A DNA stretch of 64,000 bases from Mycoplasmatota bacterium (GCA_016342455.1 JAEIOE010000001.1:60096-124095), one strand, 5' to 3'; counted from the first letter of the stretch, positions 45,010 through 55,156 are shown. The notes: a model not told the origin generated them from the sequence alone. Translations and numbers: made by a program.

Positions 45010-47637
45010 ATGGCTATTGTTAGACCATTTAAGGCACTACGTCCACGTAAGGACTTAGTTGAGAAAGTTGCATCACTGCCTTATGATGTGATGGATAGGA
45101 AAGAAGCGAAAGATATGGCTAAAGGAAACCCTTATAGTTTCCTACATATTGTAAGATCAGAAATTGATTTTCCGTCTTCAACTGATCCCTATTCAGAAAA
45201 AGTATACGATAAAGCTCGAAAGAATTTAAAAGTGTTTGAAGAGGACGGGATTTTAGTTCAAGATGAAAAACATTGCATCTATATCTATCGTCAAATTATG
45301 GATGGTAGAGAACAAACAGGATTTGTTGGTTTAACATCAGTAGATGATTATGAAAATAATATAATTAAAAAACATGAACTAACAATGTTGCAAAGCGAGC
45401 AAGACAGAATATATCATTTTGATGCTTGTGATGCAGATACTGAAGCAATTTTCTTATCATATAGAGATGACTCTAGACTAAACGAAATTTTATCGGAATG
45501 GACCAAAAAACAACCAGTTTCAGATTTTATTAGCAATGATGATGTAAGTCATATTGTGTGGGTTATTGATGAAGAAAAAGTAATCTTAGAAATTATTGAA
45601 CGTTTTTCAGAAATTAATAGTTTGTATATTGCGGATGGTCATCATAGAACAGCATCTGCAGTTAAAGTAGCTAATAAGAGAAGAAATGAAACACCAAATT
45701 ATACTGGCGATGAAGAGTTTAACTTCTTTATGAGTGTTATCTTCCCTGAATCAAACTTGAAGGTTATGGACTATAATCGTGTTGTACACGATTTAGGCGG
45801 AATAACGCTAGAATATTTTTGGGATGAAATGAGAAAACTTTTTGTAATCGAAGAAATGAATTCTCCTTATAAACCAATTGAAAAATCTACTTTTGGTATG
45901 TATGTTAATAAAAAGTGGTACAAAATGATTTTGAAAAAGGATTGCTGCAATTTTAAGAGTATCGTTGATCAAACGGATGCAGCAATAATAGAAAAATATG
46001 TTTTTAATGATATTTTAGGAATCAAGAATTTAAGAAGTTCTTCTAGAGTTTCTTTCGTTGGAGGAATCAGAGGACTCAAAGGCTTGAAAGATAAAACTGA
46101 CAAGCTAGATGGCTGTGGAATTGCAATGTATCCAACGTCTATGGCTGAAATTATGAGTGTAGCAGATAAAGGTTTAATCATGCCGGCTAAATCTACATGG
46201 TTCGAACCTAAATTGAGAAGTGGATTATTTGTACACAAATTTGATAGCTTAGGTTCTTCATTAGAGGGTGATGGAGATGTTTCAAGTCAAACGAAAAAAT
46301 ATATTGAAGACACTTTAAAAACAGTTAAGCAAAGAGATACTCATCAAAAAGAATTTATTCAAGCAGTAACGGAAGTGTTTCATTCACTTGGCCCAGTACT
46401 AGAGCAACATTCTGAATATATAGAAAACAATATTCTTGAAAGAATCGTTGAACCTGAAAGAGCTATTCAATTTAGAGTGCCTTGGGTAGATGATGAAGGA
46501 GTTACACAGGTTAATAGAGGGTTCAGAGTTCAATTTAATGGAGCAATTGGTCCTTACAAAGGGGGGCTACGTTTCCATCCGTCTGTATACTTAGGGTTAA
46601 TTAAATTCTTAGGATTTGAACAAATATTTAAAAATAGTTTAACCGGATTACCGATTGGCGGAGGTAAAGGGGGATCTGATTTTAATCCTCTTGGAAAATC
46701 TAATGAAGAAATCAGAAGATTTTGCGTTAGTTTTATGACAGAATTATATAGACATATAGGACCTAACATAGATGTTCCTGCGGGAGACATTGGTGTAGGT
46801 GGGCGAGAAATCGGATATTTATTTGGACAATATAGACGAATTCGTGGTGCATTCGAAAATGGTGTATTAACGGGTAAAGGGTTAGATTACGGTGGATCAC
46901 TAATTAGACCTGAAGCTACAGGTTATGGAGCAACATATTTTGCACAAGAAGTTTTAAAACATGAGAATTTAGATTTTAAGAACAAAACAGTTGCAGTATC
47001 AGGATTTGGTAATGTTGCTTGGGGTGTTTGTAAAAAAGTTAGAGATTTAGGTGGAAAAGTTGTAACATTAAGTGGACCTGAAGGCTATATTTACGATCCT
47101 AATGGTATCGCAACTCAAGAGAAAATTGATTTTATGTTAGAAATGCGTAATAACACTAATGGTAAAATCCAAGATTACGCTGATAGATTTGGTGTGGAAT
47201 TTTTCGAAGGAAAAAAACCTTGGGAAAGAAAAGTGGATTTAATTATGCCATGTGCTACTCAAAATGAAATCCAACCAAAAGATGCAGAAATGATTATTAA
47301 TAATGGTGTGAAATTTATCGTTGAAGGATCAAATATGCCTACAACTAACGAAGCGGTAGCAATTTTACAAGCTGCTGGAATAGTAATTGGTCCTGGTAAA
47401 GCTGCAAATGCTGGTGGTGTTGCAACTTCTGCTTTAGAAATGAGTCAAAACTCACAACGTATACATTGGACTGCAGAAGAAGTAGATTCAAAATTACTTG
47501 GAATCATGAAGAATATCTATAACTCTTGTGTAAGAGCGAGTTCTCGTTATGGATTTGGTTATGATTTAATCGCTGGAGCGAATATTGCTGGGTTTACAAA
47601 AGTTGCTGATGCAATGATTGCACAAGGTAGATATTAA
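45010..47637 (+). CDS. DUF1015-glutamate dehydrogenase fusion
   Basis: An 875-residue fusion. Residues 1-415 are a full DUF1015 protein: AIVRPFKALRP, SLPYDVMDRKEA, YIADGHHRTASA and MPAKSTWFEPKLRSGL. Residues 430-875 are a complete hexameric-type glutamate dehydrogenase: FNGAIGPYKGGLRFHPSV, GLPIGGGKGGSDF with the catalytic Lys, DVPAGDIGVGGREI and NAD(P)-binding SGFGNVAWG. It should interconvert 2-oxoglutarate plus ammonia and glutamate. DUF1015 genes often sit with serine biosynthesis genes, so linkage to amino-acid metabolism is plausible. No stop or frameshift separates the halves. AGGAGG precedes the ATG. Confidence 0.93.
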   Translation: MAIVRPFKALRPRKDLVEKVASLPYDVMDRKEAKDMAKGNPYSFLHIVRSEIDFPSSTDPYSEKVYDKARKNLKVFEEDGILVQDEKHCIYIYRQIMDGREQTGFVGLTSVDDYENNIIKKHELTMLQSEQDRIYHFDACDADTEAIFLSYRDDSRLNEILSEWTKKQPVSDFISNDDVSHIVWVIDEEKVILEIIERFSEINSLYIADGHHRTASAVKVANKRRNETPNYTGDEEFNFFMSVIFPESNLKVMDYNRVVHDLGGITLEYFWDEMRKLFVIEEMNSPYKPIEKSTFGMYVNKKWYKMILKKDCCNFKSIVDQTDAAIIEKYVFNDILGIKNLRSSSRVSFVGGIRGLKGLKDKTDKLDGCGIAMYPTSMAEIMSVADKGLIMPAKSTWFEPKLRSGLFVHKFDSLGSSLEGDGDVSSQTKKYIEDTLKTVKQRDTHQKEFIQAVTEVFHSLGPVLEQHSEYIENNILERIVEPERAIQFRVPWVDDEGVTQVNRGFRVQFNGAIGPYKGGLRFHPSVYLGLIKFLGFEQIFKNSLTGLPIGGGKGGSDFNPLGKSNEEIRRFCVSFMTELYRHIGPNIDVPAGDIGVGGREIGYLFGQYRRIRGAFENGVLTGKGLDYGGSLIRPEATGYGATYFAQEVLKHENLDFKNKTVAVSGFGNVAWGVCKKVRDLGGKVVTLSGPEGYIYDPNGIATQEKIDFMLEMRNNTNGKIQDYADRFGVEFFEGKKPWERKVDLIMPCATQNEIQPKDAEMIINNGVKFIVEGSNMPTTNEAVAILQAAGIVIGPGKAANAGGVATSALEMSQNSQRIHWTAEEVDSKLLGIMKNIYNSCVRASSRYGFGYDLIAGANIAGFTKVADAMIAQGRY

Positions 47638-47707
47638 TTTGCTCTGGTATAGATATATAATGGAATGGTCAGTATAATTATCTGTACAAAAACAAAATAG
47701 AATTTAA

Positions 47708-47735
47708 GGAATAACCAAAATTGGTTATTCCTTTA
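47708..47735 (+). terminator. Terminator of the DUF1015-GDH gene
   Basis: GGAATAACCA pairs with TGGTTATTCC around AAAT, followed by TTTAG. Confidence 0.75.
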
Positions 47736-47782
47736 GTCTGTAGTTACAAATGAGTCATACTAAATAAAATTTAAGAAGGAAA

Positions 47783-47828
47783 TAAAAAAAGAAGTACCAT
47801 TTTATGATGATGGAACTTCTTTTTTTTA
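47783..47828. terminator. Bidirectional terminator
   Basis: AGAAGTACCAT pairs with ATGGAACTTCT (one mismatch). There is an A run before and a T run after, so it works on both strands between convergent genes. Confidence 0.85.
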
Positions 47829-48353
47829 TTTAATGACAAATACATGTCTTTCTATTTGTGATAAATTTCCGGAGGAGTCCTCTAAAAGATAAATAAGGAT
47901 ATATTCTCCTGGAATATTTGTATTGACAGTTCCTACAACAGTAACGATTACAACTTCCATTGAATTATCAGTTGTAAAGACAGATGCATCAATCCAGGTT
48001 GAATCAACTCTAACTGTATCGATTCCAGGATTCAATGTTCCAACTGGAGCGGTTTCATCGATCACAGTTACAATTCTTTCAATGGTTTTAATGACGTTTT
48101 TATATTCGATTTGATAAACAATGGTATATGTTCCAATCTTAGTGATATCAACATCGTTATAAATTACTTCGTTTTGAACAGTGAAACCATAAGCTTTGCT
48201 AAGAGCACCAGAATCTATAAATTCAGAATTGACTTCTACGGTATCTATACCTTCCTTCAAAATTATTGTGACATCCTCTTCATCGATAGTTGTACAAGAA
48301 GATAAAGACAGTGGAATGAATAAAAGCATAAATATAAGGCTAATTTTTTTCAT
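47826..48353 (-). CDS. Lipoprotein with two DUF5011-type Ig-like domains
   Basis: A 175-residue exported lipoprotein (MKKISLIFML, lipobox SLSSC). Two Ig-like repeats of about 70 residues each carry the DUF5011 patterns GIDTVEVNSEFIDSGA and PGIDTVRVDSTWIDAS. Each ends in a YxIVY/YILIY strand. ATG 48353 is used because AAGGAGG is 6 bases upstream; the track's ATG abuts that site. It begins inside the end of the subtilase gene, which has the same domain type, so the two probably function together at the surface. Confidence 0.82.
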   Translation of the reverse strand: MKKISLIFMLLFIPLSLSSCTTIDEEDVTIILKEGIDTVEVNSEFIDSGALSKAYGFTVQNEVIYNDVDITKIGTYTIVYQIEYKNVIKTIERIVTVIDETAPVGTLNPGIDTVRVDSTWIDASVFTTDNSMEVVIVTVVGTVNTNIPGEYILIYLLEDSSGNLSQIERHVFVIK

Positions 48354-51225
48354 ATTCATCCTCCTTGAATGTCAATTGAGATAGAGTAACAATAGTCGTT
48401 AAAACACTTGTATCAAGGACAGTAACTACTCTTGTCTTTGTATAAATTTGATTCATATATTCAACTTGATAAGTAATATAATATACACCAGCAACCATAG
48501 GATTTACTTCACCGCTAATAATAACTTCGCCAATAGTAGATGTCGCTCCAGATTCGATATAGGATTGTCCTAGATAGATTGTGGATACTCCAGCGTTTAA
48601 TGTAATTTCAACAGAAGGTGTTGCTTCAATGACTCGAATATAACGATTAATCGTATATACTAATTCTTCTTTATCGTAAAGCATATAATTTACTATATAT
48701 TTTCCCGGAAGCGAGTTATCTAAATCAGAATCTATTTCTAAAGTTAGTGTAGAATCAAGTAGGTTAATTGAAGAATCAAGATATTGTTCGCCAACAGTAA
48801 TGGTATCTATACTAGGGTTTAATGTAACGCTATTTTCAATGAAGGTTCTTTCGAAAACGGGATAAAATTCCAACGATTCCATTACTGTAACATCTGTTTC
48901 ACTCCAAGATAGAAAATTATAATCAAAAGATATTGTAGAAGGTCTTGTAGGATTTTGAGGATATATTATTATTTCACCATAGCTTTGAGAAGAACTAGAG
49001 ATAATGTTTCCTAAGCCATCATAAAAGTTAATACTGTATTGTTCCTCTTCATATAAACCATAGATTGTAATATTTTCAGTAATTATTGAGGGAATATATT
49101 CTTCTGTATAGCTTGAATCAAGATACCACCCTTTAAATACATAACCATCGATATCAATTATCGGCATAACAAAAGGGTCTAAAGACTCAATATAGATGGT
49201 ATCATAATGATTATCACCAATCCACAAGTTAATAGTATGTACAGAATCGACAAATTTAGCATATAATTCAAAGTTTTCTGTGACTGGCGCTAAGGTGTAT
49301 AAATTAATAAAGCCTTCATCTAAATACCATCCAGCGAAGGTTTGAGTTTCGCTCAAAGGGATATCGATGATTGGTAAAGTATTATACTCCACTTGTAAAA
49401 ACGATGAACTTTGTTCGATATTTAAAGTGATTTGGAAATAATTAATGTTAAGCTTTGCATACAAATCAAGATTAGATGAGATAGTCAAATCATCAAAAGG
49501 CATCGTATATTCCATATCTAAATACCATCCAGCAAATTCATATCCTTCCAATGTGATAAGATATTCTGGTATTTCTTGCCCTGACTCAATACTCACATTA
49601 TGATATAACGTTTGATCTACATAATAATTGATTTGATAATAAACAATTTCTTGAAATTTAGCATATAAAGTTAAATCTGAAACAACTATTTGTTGAACAT
49701 ATTCAGTTTCATAATTTTCATCTAAATACCAAGCAATAAAATTACTTCCTGCAAGTGAAGAACTAGGTAAACTAAAAGTATCTAAATGCTCCACAATCAA
49801 GTCATCTACAGCACTACCTTCGGTAATGAACCGAACAGTGTGATATGAATCAGAATATAATGCATATAAGGTAATATCACTCGTGATTGGCAAATTGTAA
49901 TCAAAAGGAATTGTTCGATTGGAATCAATATACCAACCCACAAAAACTTGATTATCTAAAACAGGTGTTTCTGTATCAATAAGGTAGCTACCGTCTATAA
50001 TATATAAGGAATCTAAATAGCTTCCAGGAATTGTTTCAAATGATACTTCATAAAAAGAAGTTGAGAATAATTTATTTGCATCAATTAATCCATAGCCATA
50101 ATAAGGATCTAAAGAGTTATCTCCTAAATCTAATGCGGTTGCATATAGTTTTTGTTTAATTTCGTTGATAGTAGCGTTTGGATATAAACTCATATATAAT
50201 GCGATAATCCCACTAACATGTGGAGCCGCAAAACTTGTTCCTGATCCCATAACATAACCACTGTTCATCGATGTTGTAATAATGTCACTACCAGGAGCGG
50301 TTAGATCAACCGCATCATTGAAAGAAGAATATATTGCGATTTCCATGTCTTCATCAACAGCACCAACGGAGATACACTCCTCAAATGATGCTGGATACAT
50401 TAATTCGTCCGTTCCCTCGTTCCCAGAAGCTCCCACAACCACGATTCCGCTCTGTGTAGCAGCTTTGATTGCCTCTTCGGTTTGAGGGTTGGCATAATTG
50501 CTACCAAGCGATAGATTGATAATATCGGCTCCTTGTTCAATAGCGTAGTAAATAGCTTCAATGAGATCACTGTCTTTAAATGAGTCTTCATTAGTCACAT
50601 TTGTTTTAATGATTAAAAGAGAAGTGTTTTGGGTAATCCCAGCAATGCCTTCAGAGTTATCTTTATTTGCTGCTATAATTCCAGCAACCATTGTTCCGTG
50701 TCCATAATCATCTTCAATAGCTGATAATCCAATTTCATTTGTAACTATATTTTTAGAATAAGGTGATATTCTACCAGAGAATTCCGGATGAGAAGTATCA
50801 ATTCCGGTATCAATAATTGCGATTAATATGTTACTAGTACCAGTTGTATAAGTCCACGCATCAATAGTATTTGTGATTTCTAAGCCATACTGTTGTGATA
50901 AATATTCATCTTCTGTACTTGTTTTCCAAGCTGGAGCATTAATAACGGAATAAGTATTAAAGTAGAAATCATGGTCTAACATAAAAGAAGAAGAATAGAC
51001 TTCATTTTGATATAATGCATAACCATATTCACTGTAAGATACTAAATTAATATGATAATCTAAAGCAATTTGATTGGCTTCTTCAAATGATTCTACAGGA
51101 TGTATGTATTCGTTTTTTACAAGGTTATAAGTTATTTCATTACTAGCAGTTGACATAAACGAAAAAGAAGTCATCAAAATGATGGCCAATAAAATTGTTA
51201 GGGAAAAATGTTTCTTGAATAACAT
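48340..51225 (-). CDS. Secreted subtilisin-like protease with InlB-type repeats
   Basis: About 961 residues. A signal peptide (HFSLTILLAIILMTSFSFMSTAS) and a propeptide precede an S8 protease. Its triad is AIIDTGIDTSHP (Asp), GHGTMVAGIIA (His) and GSGTSFAAPHVSG (Ser). At least six InlB B/Listeria-Bacteroides repeats follow, each with a FxGWYLDxxY pattern. Then come DUF5011-type Ig domains. No membrane anchor or LPxTG is visible, so it is secreted or held by repeats. ATG 51225 has GAGGG upstream. It overlaps the lipoprotein gene by 14 bases. Confidence 0.9.
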   Translation of the reverse strand: MLFKKHFSLTILLAIILMTSFSFMSTASNEITYNLVKNEYIHPVESFEEANQIALDYHINLVSYSEYGYALYQNEVYSSSFMLDHDFYFNTYSVINAPAWKTSTEDEYLSQQYGLEITNTIDAWTYTTGTSNILIAIIDTGIDTSHPEFSGRISPYSKNIVTNEIGLSAIEDDYGHGTMVAGIIAANKDNSEGIAGITQNTSLLIIKTNVTNEDSFKDSDLIEAIYYAIEQGADIINLSLGSNYANPQTEEAIKAATQSGIVVVGASGNEGTDELMYPASFEECISVGAVDEDMEIAIYSSFNDAVDLTAPGSDIITTSMNSGYVMGSGTSFAAPHVSGIIALYMSLYPNATINEIKQKLYATALDLGDNSLDPYYGYGLIDANKLFSTSFYEVSFETIPGSYLDSLYIIDGSYLIDTETPVLDNQVFVGWYIDSNRTIPFDYNLPITSDITLYALYSDSYHTVRFITEGSAVDDLIVEHLDTFSLPSSSLAGSNFIAWYLDENYETEYVQQIVVSDLTLYAKFQEIVYYQINYYVDQTLYHNVSIESGQEIPEYLITLEGYEFAGWYLDMEYTMPFDDLTISSNLDLYAKLNINYFQITLNIEQSSSFLQVEYNTLPIIDIPLSETQTFAGWYLDEGFINLYTLAPVTENFELYAKFVDSVHTINLWIGDNHYDTIYIESLDPFVMPIIDIDGYVFKGWYLDSSYTEEYIPSIITENITIYGLYEEEQYSINFYDGLGNIISSSSQSYGEIIIYPQNPTRPSTISFDYNFLSWSETDVTVMESLEFYPVFERTFIENSVTLNPSIDTITVGEQYLDSSINLLDSTLTLEIDSDLDNSLPGKYIVNYMLYDKEELVYTINRYIRVIEATPSVEITLNAGVSTIYLGQSYIESGATSTIGEVIISGEVNPMVAGVYYITYQVEYMNQIYTKTRVVTVLDTSVLTTIVTLSQLTFKEDEYEKN

Positions 51226-51354
51226 AAAAATCACCCTCTGTAAATATATACGTTAGAATTAGTATTTTTATTGGTTTAAAAATAGTTATATATATATTAT
51301 AGTATTAAAAAACCAGGAGAGAGAATAACAAGTTGAAATAAAAAATATTATAAT

Positions 51355-51369
51355 GAGGCGTATCACATA
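51355..51369 (+). repeat. Variant of the GAGCCGTATCACAAA box
   Basis: GAGGCGTATCACATA, two mismatches to the boxes at 22504 and 43302. It sits against the terminator at 51370. Confidence 0.45.
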
Positions 51370-51405
51370 AAAACAGTAAATTCGTTTGAGCGAATTTACT
51401 GTTTT
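51370..51405. terminator. Perfect 15-bp hairpin terminator
   Basis: AAAACAGTAAATTCG and its exact complement flank TTTGAG. It lies just past the stop of the GNAT gene on the minus strand, with A/T runs allowing function both ways. Confidence 0.85.
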
Positions 51406-51427
51406 ATATTGTTTGTACTATTTAATA

Positions 51428-52576
51428 TTATAATTTTCGATCATAAAGTCTAAATATTTTATATAATTCTCCTCCAAGTTTTTCTATGGCTTGACGAGAT
51501 CTATAGTTTTTAGCAGCTATTGTGGAAGCGTCAATATGTGTATATCCACGTTGTTTTAGTTGTTGAAAATATTCTTGATACATCATATTAACGATACCCT
51601 TACCCTGATAATCTCTTACAACCATTTGAATCATTCCTCTGGCTTGGGTGATTTTGTTTTTATAATACAATAACTTGATAATCTGGAATATATTCCACTT
51701 GCCTTTTAAATGGATGAGCGCTTGATTGAAGTCCGGGACTACCATAGCAAATCCAATAGGACGACCTTCATCGGTTCTAACTATTTTAATAAGTTCAAAG
51801 TCAAGAAAACTTTTCCAGGAATCAAGAAGTTCATAAAGTTTGTCACCTTCTGGGACTCGCAAATCGTCGTCTTCATAAAGTGATTCATTGAATATCTGTA
51901 TTACGTCTTTAACTTCACTTTCTAAGTGTTTTTTGTCAGCGTTCATGACATTGACATGGTATCGTTTTTTAAGCTTTTCTAGTACTTCAAATCGTTGATA
52001 CGGAACTTTATCAAGTGCAATACTGTAAGCATAAAAATCATCATTTGTACCAAAACCATAGGTTTCGAAAAGAGATTGATAATACTTCTTGTTGTAGACA
52101 TTCATGATAGCTGGTATCATATCAAAACCTTCAATAAGTACTCCTCTTTGATCATCTGGATCTAATGGATTTGTATTACCGTAATAGTAGTCTAAGCCTT
52201 GTGATTTAACTCATTTGTCGGCCTGTTTGAAGATTGCATTCGCAACTTCTTGGTTTTCGATTGATTCGAAAAAGTTGAAGGCTGCTTGTCGGCGTTCTAA
52301 AGGAGTCTTCGGTCTCGCAGTAAACACTTCCAAATAGATTCTTGCGCTGATTATATCATTGAGATAAACATTAAAAGCTATGCAAGGTTCAACACTTTTT
52401 TTGTACAATAATTTGTTAATCAGCATGATTTTTAATTCTTTGCGTATTGGAAAAACATAATACGGATCGTTTTTATATAGGATTTCATGTAAATGAATGA
52501 AGTTTTCGATTTCTTTTTTGTTATCTACAATTCTAATTTCAATATTTTTATTGTTTGAATTTGTTTTGTTTTTCAT
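51428..52576 (-). pseudogene. GNAT-family acetyltransferase interrupted by one TGA
   Basis: The two track ORFs (52211-52576 and 51428-52120) are in one frame separated by a single TGA at 52211-52213. Together they give 382 residues, the length of a known family of long GNAT-like proteins. The first part has RIVDNKKEIENFIHLHEILYKNDPYY and FFESIENQEVANAIF. The second has GVLIEGFDMIPAIMNVYN and an acetyl-CoA site at VVRDYQGKGIVNMMYQ. The sequence around the stop is QADK-stop-VKSQGLDYYYG. Relatives usually have Trp there, so TGG to TGA is the likely change. The C-terminal part could still be translated internally. Confidence 0.8.
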
Positions 52577-52597
52577 AATATGACCACCTTATATGAG

Positions 52598-54712
52598 TTA
52601 TGATATTTCTTCACCGTTTTCTAGGATGACTTCACCAGCCAAGGCTGAAATTATTGCATCAAATGACCATATTTCAGCTTTTGAATCACCGGACATATCA
52701 ATGTATTCTACTTCAATTTCAGCGATACTCGTATCATATCCAAAATTCATTAAGAAGGCACTTCGATTGTCAGAACAAAATAGATTTAATGAATTAGTAA
52801 TAGAAAAATTGCTGTTTGCTACCCCACCAACAAACATATCAAAATCACCTATTTTCATATTATCCCAGTATATATTTGGATAATCCATTTCGTTAATTGT
52901 TACAATAACTTTAATGTAGTATTCATTAGAAATAAAATTATCTTCAAATGCATCTTTAATGAAATTTGCGAGAATTGTATGTCCATCTGAAAGAACAAAA
53001 TCTAAATCAAGATTAATAATGGTGTAGTTATCAACCGTACCTCTTTCATACAAACCTAAAGCCATCGCTGTGTCTAATGCTAAATTGAAGTATTCAACAG
53101 CTTTCTCTAGGTTATATCCATAAGTTTCTGGACTCATATCACTTCCAACACTCATTCCTATATCAGTGTATCTATAATTAATTCCTTTTTCTATACTGAG
53201 TAGCGCGGTATCAGTAAATAGTCTATCAATTGGAACACCATTACCTAAAGCTTCCGTTAATGCTAATCGATCAATCGCATAAAACATTGCTAAACGGAAG
53301 TTTTGATCAGCTAGGATAGGTTCTGGAGTATAATTTGTATCTGGAAACAATTTATTGAACTCTGCAACTGAACCGGTAGCATTTAAGTTTAATCTGTTAA
53401 TTATTCCATTAGGAACTTCAACTACATGATAATTGTCTCTGTACTCACTTACATCGTTTATACTAACTTTAAAATAATCTAAATATCCATTATCAAATAA
53501 GTCTTTGATAGTTGAATAATCTCCTGTTAAGTGAAACTCAAAACCAGTATAAGAATACTTATCCTTATCATAATACATTGGATTTTCTTCTAAATTCAAT
53601 ATGTCTTCGTTAATTGAAGTAATATAATATGGTCCTGAATAAGCGATATTTGTGAAACTATCGCCATAATTTGTTTCTGAGTCACCATCATTTTTTAGAA
53701 AATTATATAAGTCAGTATTGATTGGAGTTAAATGTATTGAACTTAACAAATACATTACATCCCAAGAGTCTAGTTCTGTGATGAAGGTAAATTCAATATT
53801 GTTGTCAACTACTTTGAGGCCAACATCTTCCCAAGAGCCGGAACCATCCATATAATCTTCTAGTCCTTCGATTATATGGGCAGAGGAAAGAAAATCATTT
53901 CCGCCACTGACAGCTCTAAACCAAGAGCCATCAATAGCTAATTTATAGGTGTCAACAAAATCAGTTGCACTAATAGTAGTATCATAAGAATCGATATTAT
54001 TTAAAAATATCGAGTTAGTTTCAGGACTAAAATACCATTCTAAATTATCTTTAATAGGAATTTGCCATTTATATGATACTGTTATATCAAATTCTGATTG
54101 GCTCGATTCAATAGGGATTGGTTCATTGGAAGCCATAGAAGGGACTAAGTTGAATCCGTTTTCCGAATCATTAATAACGAAATCATATAAACTATCTAAA
54201 TACAGTTCCATTATGATAGAATCACTACTTGTGTCAGCTATCCATTGGTTATAAGTTTGACCAAATGCACTAACAGTAGATCTGAAGGTGTATTCTCTTG
54301 TATTCCCTAAATGACCATCACCCATTAAAACAGATGAATCATCAATCGTCATTGATCCAAATTCATCTCCATAAGCAAGGACGCTAATATACTTGTCAGT
54401 AGGTAAATCTACACGGTGGTTATATATATAATAATCAGCTCCTGCATATAGTGGTATTCCACTATACATGGTATCTAACAAATAATCTTCTGCGGCCGCT
54501 AGAAAAGTTTCTCTAATGGTATCATTTGCAAACTTAAAATTATAAAGACCTTCCGCATAAAAAAATTCTACAGGAGGTTCCGCTTCGGTCGTTGTAACTT
54601 CTTCAACTGTAGTTGTGTAAGTAGTAGAAGATGTTGCTGAAGAATTATTGTTATCACAGCCTATACAAAAAGATATAGTGATTAACAAGCCAATGAATGC
54701 TATTTTTTTCAT
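52598..54712 (-). CDS. Oligopeptide-binding (OppA/SBP_bac_5) lipoprotein
   Basis: A 704-residue lipoprotein (lipobox SFCIGC, then a Ser/Thr linker). It follows the family 5 solute-binding fold: SATDFVDTYKLAID, YSGPYYITSINEDILNLEENPMYYD and DQNFRLAMFYAIDRLALTEAL. It would capture peptides outside the membrane for an ABC importer. No permease or ATPase genes are adjacent, so it is an orphan binding protein in this window. It is longer than usual (about 550). The GNAT pseudogene follows with 21 bases between. Confidence 0.88.
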   Translation of the reverse strand: MKKIAFIGLLITISFCIGCDNNNSSATSSTTYTTTVEEVTTTEAEPPVEFFYAEGLYNFKFANDTIRETFLAAAEDYLLDTMYSGIPLYAGADYYIYNHRVDLPTDKYISVLAYGDEFGSMTIDDSSVLMGDGHLGNTREYTFRSTVSAFGQTYNQWIADTSSDSIIMELYLDSLYDFVINDSENGFNLVPSMASNEPIPIESSQSEFDITVSYKWQIPIKDNLEWYFSPETNSIFLNNIDSYDTTISATDFVDTYKLAIDGSWFRAVSGGNDFLSSAHIIEGLEDYMDGSGSWEDVGLKVVDNNIEFTFITELDSWDVMYLLSSIHLTPINTDLYNFLKNDGDSETNYGDSFTNIAYSGPYYITSINEDILNLEENPMYYDKDKYSYTGFEFHLTGDYSTIKDLFDNGYLDYFKVSINDVSEYRDNYHVVEVPNGIINRLNLNATGSVAEFNKLFPDTNYTPEPILADQNFRLAMFYAIDRLALTEALGNGVPIDRLFTDTALLSIEKGINYRYTDIGMSVGSDMSPETYGYNLEKAVEYFNLALDTAMALGLYERGTVDNYTIINLDLDFVLSDGHTILANFIKDAFEDNFISNEYYIKVIVTINEMDYPNIYWDNMKIGDFDMFVGGVANSNFSITNSLNLFCSDNRSAFLMNFGYDTSIAEIEVEYIDMSGDSKAEIWSFDAIISALAGEVILENGEEIS

Positions 54713-55156
54713 AATTTAACTCCTATTTACTAAATGTTTTTCAAAAAATATTAAAAATAGATTTGATACAATACAATTATATCATAAGGAAAAATCTCTT
54801 TTAGGTCAAAAATGAATTTTTGTTATAATATATGGCGAATTGGTAAAAAAAATAATAAATGAGTATATTTGTTTATATTGAATTATAGAATGACCATTAA
54901 AATATTAGACATAATAGATAATTAAAAATTCTAATGTCTCCGCTTTATTAAAATTGACTTATGTCACTTGAAATTGTATAATTTAGTAGCGTAATAATTA
55001 TAATAAGTATTGTTAAAAATACTGAACATAACCATACTAATTATCCACTTAGATTGGCAATTTATCTTCACAGTCTACTTTTTTGCACTATTTCTCATGT
55101 ATTTAAGTCGACCATATTTAAAGCATACCATTTATTTTTATAATAAGGTAGGACAT
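54713..55156. other. Intergenic stretch between binding protein and MATE gene
   Basis: Divergent promoter DNA, AT-rich. At 55054-55093 TTGGCAATTTATCTTCAC, GTCTACTTT and GCACTATTT resemble the left edge and core of R2/R3 (TTAGCGACTTAGCTTCACGG ... GGCACCATTTA). This may be a decayed attachment site or chance. The upstream extension of the MATE ORF (55010-55156) is not supported as coding. Confidence 0.45.

Noticed and set aside
52211-52213. UGA read as Trp genome-wide
   Set aside because: Several well-supported genes here (hsdS, the 9516 and 17149 genes, the HTH at 58477) end at TGA with sensible ends.
55010-55156. N-terminal extension of the MATE protein from the ORF track
   Set aside because: ATG 55157 has a good ribosome site and gives the normal family length; the extension overlaps the att-like stretch.
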